Below, in pieces: positions 60,898 to 64,000 of a stretch of 64,000 nucleotides of DNA. The DNA is from Curvivirga sp965219885. Lineage in GTDB: Bacteria > Pseudomonadota > Alphaproteobacteria > UBA8366 > Aestuariispiraceae. The stretch spans positions 1,054,001-1,118,000 of the forward strand of contig NZ_CBDCOT010000009.1 of assembly GCF_965219885.1 (NCBI RefSeq), given 5' to 3'. The notes beneath the pieces were generated by a model, which was not told the origin of the DNA, did no database searches, and worked only from the letters and a program-made list of their open reading frames with translations. Both the position numbers and the translations under genes were made by a program. Every line of letters starts with the position of its first letter. Within the stretch, counting starts at the first letter, position 1.

Positions 60898-62196
60898 ATG
60901 GCTGGTCGTGAAAGTGATGTGATCCTGTCCCGTTTATTAAGCTTGCACCCTAAGGTAATTGACCTTGGGTTAGACCGCACTTATGAGATGCTTGAATGTT
61001 TGGGTAATCCACAAGATAAATTACCGCCCGTCGTGCATTTGGCAGGTACCAATGGCAAAGGCTCAACGCAGGCTATGTTGCGTGCGATTTTGGAAACTGC
61101 TGGCTATAAAGTGCATGCCTATACTTCACCGCATCTAGTGAAATTTCATGAACGTATTCGTTTGGCGGGTGAATTGATTTCTGAAGACGCCCTTCAAGAT
61201 TTACTGACCTATTGTGAAGAAGCTAACGAAAATAAACCAATTACTTTCTTTGAAATCACGACCGCAGCGGCTTTCAAGGCTTTTGCAGATACGCCGGGTG
61301 ATATTGTATTGTTGGAAACAGGCCTAGGTGGTCGTTTGGACAGTACCAATGTGGTGGATAATCCGGCGGTCACTATTCTCACGCCAATTTCTATGGATCA
61401 CACGCAATTCCTTGGCGATACAATTTCGGCAATTGCAGGTGAAAAAGCTGCAATTCAAAAACCATCCGCAATTTCTGTTGTAGGCCCACAGCCAGATGCA
61501 GCCATGGAAAAAATTGAAGAAGTTGCCCGTGATAAAGCTGTTCAGATGTCCCGTTTTGGAGCTGAATGGTCTATTACGGATACTGGTGAAGGCCTTCGTT
61601 TTGTATCTTCAGCAGCTACATTGGATTTACCGTATTCCAATCTTCCTGGCGAACATCAAGTGACAAATGCAGGTCAAGCAGTTGCTGCTATTTTAGCATT
61701 ACGTGACCAAGGATTTGATATTTCTGATGATCAAATTCGCGAAGGCTTAGTGAATGTGGAATGGCCTGCGCGTTTACAACGTTTAAAATCCGGACCAATT
61801 CTGGATGAGTTGGGTTCTGATTTTGATGTTTGGCTAGATGGTGGTCATAATGCCGCAGCTGGTATCACCTTAGCAAAGCAGGCAGAGAAATGGAAAGCAG
61901 AAGATGATCGCCCGCTTCACATTGTATTTGGCATGTTAAATACCAAGGCAGCAGGCGATTTCTTACGCCCGCTGGCGCCTTACATTGCTAAGGCACATGC
62001 TATTCGTATCCCGGGTGAGGAAAACAGTTTGACTGCCGATGAAGCAACTGATTTTGCAAAAGAACAAGGGATCGATTGTCTTGCGAAAGAGACTGTCGAA
62101 GCCGCAATTTCAGATTTGCCGAAAGGTAATGAAGCGCGTTTGTTGATTTGCGGATCGCTTTATTTCGCTGGGATTATTCTGGCTGAGAATAACTAA
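60898..62196 (+). CDS. folC: folylpolyglutamate synthase/dihydrofolate synthase
   Basis: FolC adds glutamate to dihydropteroate and folates. The P-loop HLAGTNGKGSTQAML, SPHLVKFHERIRL, LLETGLGGRLDSTN and SMDHTQFLGDTISAIAGEKA are typical, as is WLDGGHNAAAG in the C-terminal domain. I start at the ATG at 60898 (432 residues). The frame stays open to 60829, but that would run through the terminator hairpin. An ATG at 60880 is an alternative. The opening AGRESDVILSRLLSLHPK fits the alphaproteobacterial form. Confidence 0.95.
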   Translation: MAGRESDVILSRLLSLHPKVIDLGLDRTYEMLECLGNPQDKLPPVVHLAGTNGKGSTQAMLRAILETAGYKVHAYTSPHLVKFHERIRLAGELISEDALQDLLTYCEEANENKPITFFEITTAAAFKAFADTPGDIVLLETGLGGRLDSTNVVDNPAVTILTPISMDHTQFLGDTISAIAGEKAAIQKPSAISVVGPQPDAAMEKIEEVARDKAVQMSRFGAEWSITDTGEGLRFVSSAATLDLPYSNLPGEHQVTNAGQAVAAILALRDQGFDISDDQIREGLVNVEWPARLQRLKSGPILDELGSDFDVWLDGGHNAAAGITLAKQAEKWKAEDDRPLHIVFGMLNTKAAGDFLRPLAPYIAKAHAIRIPGEENSLTADEATDFAKEQGIDCLAKETVEAAISDLPKGNEARLLICGSLYFAGIILAENN

Positions 62197-62217
62197 GGCA
62201 TATTAAATTTAAGATAT

Positions 62218-62256
62218 AAAAAACCTCACAAAGATCAGTCTCTGTGAGGTTTTTTG
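62218..62256. terminator. bidirectional intrinsic terminator between folC and ppa
   Basis: AAAAAACCTCACA and TGTGAGGTTTTTT form a 13-bp stem (62218-62230 with 62243-62255) that can extend inwards. A-runs and T-runs on both sides allow both converging genes to use it. Confidence 0.92.
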
Positions 62257-62273
62257 TGTTAACGCTTTAACGC

Positions 62274-62798
62274 TTATTTTTCAGCGCGATCCACAGCTTC
62301 TTGGATCAAACGGTTTGCTTCAGCAGCAGGTGCGAAATCTTTCAATTTCACCCATTTGCCTTTTTCCAAATCTTTGTAATGTTCAAAGAAATGACGCACT
62401 TGGTTCAACAGATGCTCTGGCAAATCGTTGATGTCTTTGATGTGGTCATAAAGAGGTGTCATTTTAGAATGTGGCACTGCTAAGATTTTTTCGTCCTGAC
62501 CAGCTTCATCTTCCATGATCAACACGCCAACTGGACGTGAGCGGATTACGCAACCCGGTGCCAAAGGATAATCGCCAACAACCAATACGTCTGCTGGATC
62601 ACCGTCATCAGACAAAGTACCTGGTACGAAACCATAGTTACATGGGTAATACATAGGTGTTGCGATAAAGCGGTCTACAAATACAGCACCGGAATCTTTG
62701 TCCAATTCGTATTTTACTGGCACGCCCATAGGCACTTCGATCACAACATTGATGTCTTCAGGTGGGTTACTACCCGCAGAGATTTTGGAGATATCCAT
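62274..62798 (-). CDS. ppa: inorganic pyrophosphatase (family I)
   Basis: Ppa hydrolyses pyrophosphate and pulls biosynthetic reactions forward. The 174-residue protein has the family I signature DDGDPADVLV, with VPVKYELDKDSGAVFVDRF before it and FGMVP-like FVPGTL in the substrate loop. HSKMTPLYDHIKDINDLPEHL and FFEHYKDLEKGKWVK follow. Length is typical. It is convergent with folC and probably monocistronic. Confidence 0.97.
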   Translation of the reverse strand: MDISKISAGSNPPEDINVVIEVPMGVPVKYELDKDSGAVFVDRFIATPMYYPCNYGFVPGTLSDDGDPADVLVVGDYPLAPGCVIRSRPVGVLIMEDEAGQDEKILAVPHSKMTPLYDHIKDINDLPEHLLNQVRHFFEHYKDLEKGKWVKLKDFAPAAEANRLIQEAVDRAEK

Positions 62799-62978
62799 GG
62801 AAATACACTCTTCTCAGATTTGAGTTAGACTAAAACGTTAATCAAGCCTGAACCATCATTTTATATCTAAAACGACAATTCAGACTTGTTTAACAAGAAA
62901 CTTGGGCAAGTTTATAGCGACAAATGAGCGAAACAACAAGTTTCTATGTTTGCTATAGACTCCGTTGTTTCACTTAGT

Positions 62979-64000
62979 TTATAGCGCACGTACATCTTGT
63001 AGGAATTGTTGGATTTCCTTGCGCACAGAGCCAACATTTTCAGTGACGACATTGACTGCATCATTAACTGAACCTCCGGCAGTACGCGTTTGATTGGCGC
63101 CATTATTTACCAGTTCAATATTGTCATTCACAGAATTCACACTTTGCGCAGCTTGTGCCACACTTCCTGCGATATCGCGTGTGGCAACTGTTTGTTCTTC
63201 GACACCGGATGCAATACCTGTTGTGCTTTCAGAAATATCATCAATGCGTTTGGAAATTTCCATAATGGAATTCACGGCTTGATCTGTGATTTCCTGCATT
63301 TGCTTGATTTTGGAGCTGATTTCCTCAGTCGCACGACCTGTTTGGTTGGCAAGGTTTTTCACTTCACTTGCCACAACTGCAAAGCCTTTACCTGCATCTC
63401 CTGCACGGGCTGCCTCAATGGTTGCGTTGAGGGCCAGTAAATTGGTTTGTTCCGCAATATCGCTGATCAGGCTCAATACCTCACCAATTTGATTGGCAGC
63501 TGCGGAGAGCTCAGACACAACAGTATTGGTTTCATTTGCCATATCCTGCGCTTGTGCCGCATTTTGGGAGGCATAATTGATTTGGCTGCCGATTTCCTGA
63601 ATGGAGGCGGATAATTGTTCAACAGCTGCAGAAATACTTTGAACGTTGGAGTTCACCTCGCCGCTGGCAGAAGAAGCTGTATTCGCACGTCCACTTGTAT
63701 CATCTGCGATATGGCTCATATCTGTTGCCGCTTGGGAAAGAGACGCATTGGTTTCTTCCAGATTGGTCAACATACTAACAATATGTTTATCAAATTCATG
63801 TGACATATCTTCTAGTTGCTGACCACGTTGCACTTGGCGTTCCTGTTCTTGACGCTGTTTTTCTGCTAGGTCGCGTGCTTCAATCATATGTTCTTGGAAA
63901 ACAAGAACAGCTCTCGCCATAATGCCAACTTCGTCTTGGCGATTTTGACCTGCGACACGTACTTCCAGATTACCAGAAGATAATTCATCCATACTGTGGG
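62979..64000 (-). CDS. methyl-accepting chemotaxis protein, partial (N-terminus outside window)
   Basis: The open frame runs off the right edge, so only the C-terminal part (at least 340 residues) is present. It begins in a HAMP domain (LSSGNLEVRVAGQNRQDEVGIMARAVLVFQEH). The signalling domain follows, with the tip ISDIAEQTNLLALNATIEAARAGDAGKG. The end is IQQFLQDVRAL, with no CheR-binding pentapeptide. The sensor domain and membrane helices are not visible, so its ligand cannot be judged. Confidence 0.93.
   Translation of the reverse strand, partial: HSMDELSSGNLEVRVAGQNRQDEVGIMARAVLVFQEHMIEARDLAEKQRQEQERQVQRGQQLEDMSHEFDKHIVSMLTNLEETNASLSQAATDMSHIADDTSGRANTASSASGEVNSNVQSISAAVEQLSASIQEIGSQINYASQNAAQAQDMANETNTVVSELSAAANQIGEVLSLISDIAEQTNLLALNATIEAARAGDAGKGFAVVASEVKNLANQTGRATEEISSKIKQMQEITDQAVNSIMEISKRIDDISESTTGIASGVEEQTVATRDIAGSVAQAAQSVNSVNDNIELVNNGANQTRTAGGSVNDAVNVVTENVGSVRKEIQQFLQDVRAL

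Noticed and set aside
1..64000. CRISPR arrays, insertion sequences or prophage
   Set aside because: No regularly spaced repeats, transposase or phage structural genes were seen.

Overview
The window is a gene-dense stretch of a moderately AT-rich alphaproteobacterial chromosome. Gene content and order point to the Rhodospirillales or a neighbouring order: aroB-aroK next to a small membrane protein, an exported repeat protein and xerD; a pyrF-trpFBA-accD-folC series; a methyltransferase divergent from gloB; gluQ; and a GyrI-type AraC regulator. The genus cannot be fixed from the sequence. Three methyl-accepting chemotaxis proteins (one cut by the window edge) and a TonB/heme system suggest a motile, probably aquatic Gram-negative cell.

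Region by region. 1-7.3 kb: a DUF2889 gene cut by the window start, a CNNM/CorC membrane protein, aroB, aroK, a 46-residue membrane protein, a 633-residue exported protein of unknown role, xerD and a PAS_5 protein. 7.5-14 kb: an NTF2-like protein, an exported Sel1-repeat/caspase-fold protein, an AraC-GyrI regulator, a Nudix hydrolase and a hybrid histidine kinase. 14-22.3 kb: a complete heme-uptake operon (hemP, TonB-dependent receptor, dedicated TonB, hmuS, exbB, exbD, hmuTUV) behind a promoter with a Fur-like box. 22.4-29.7 kb: tRNA-Leu(CAA), zapE, accA, a chemoreceptor, a thioesterase and acs. 29.8-36.3 kb: an orphan AT-rich membrane protein, a Cache chemoreceptor, a stomatin/NfeD-like pair, a methyltransferase and gloB. 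36.3-42.9 kb: a row of small redox or detoxification-type genes (GST, two cupins, PPOX flavoprotein, Fe-S protein), then bolA, nnrS, an HNH nuclease, an AlkA-type glycosylase and gluQ.

42.9-50.6 kb holds two GtrA/GtrB/membrane-transferase sets, one with asnB. They resemble three-component systems that add a lipid-linked sugar to a surface glycan. 50.6-64 kb returns to housekeeping genes: typA, a PfkB kinase, pyrF, trpF, trpBA, accD, folC and ppa. Lineage-specific lipoprotein and membrane genes are wedged among them. The window ends in a third chemoreceptor.

Non-coding signals of note: a perfect inverted pair of DnaA boxes (41238-41276), a perfect FNR-type palindrome (14070-14083), a Fur-like box over the hemP -10 region, a hairpin-rich trpF-trpB gap and several clear intrinsic terminators. 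No CRISPR array, insertion sequence, prophage or known defence island was seen.
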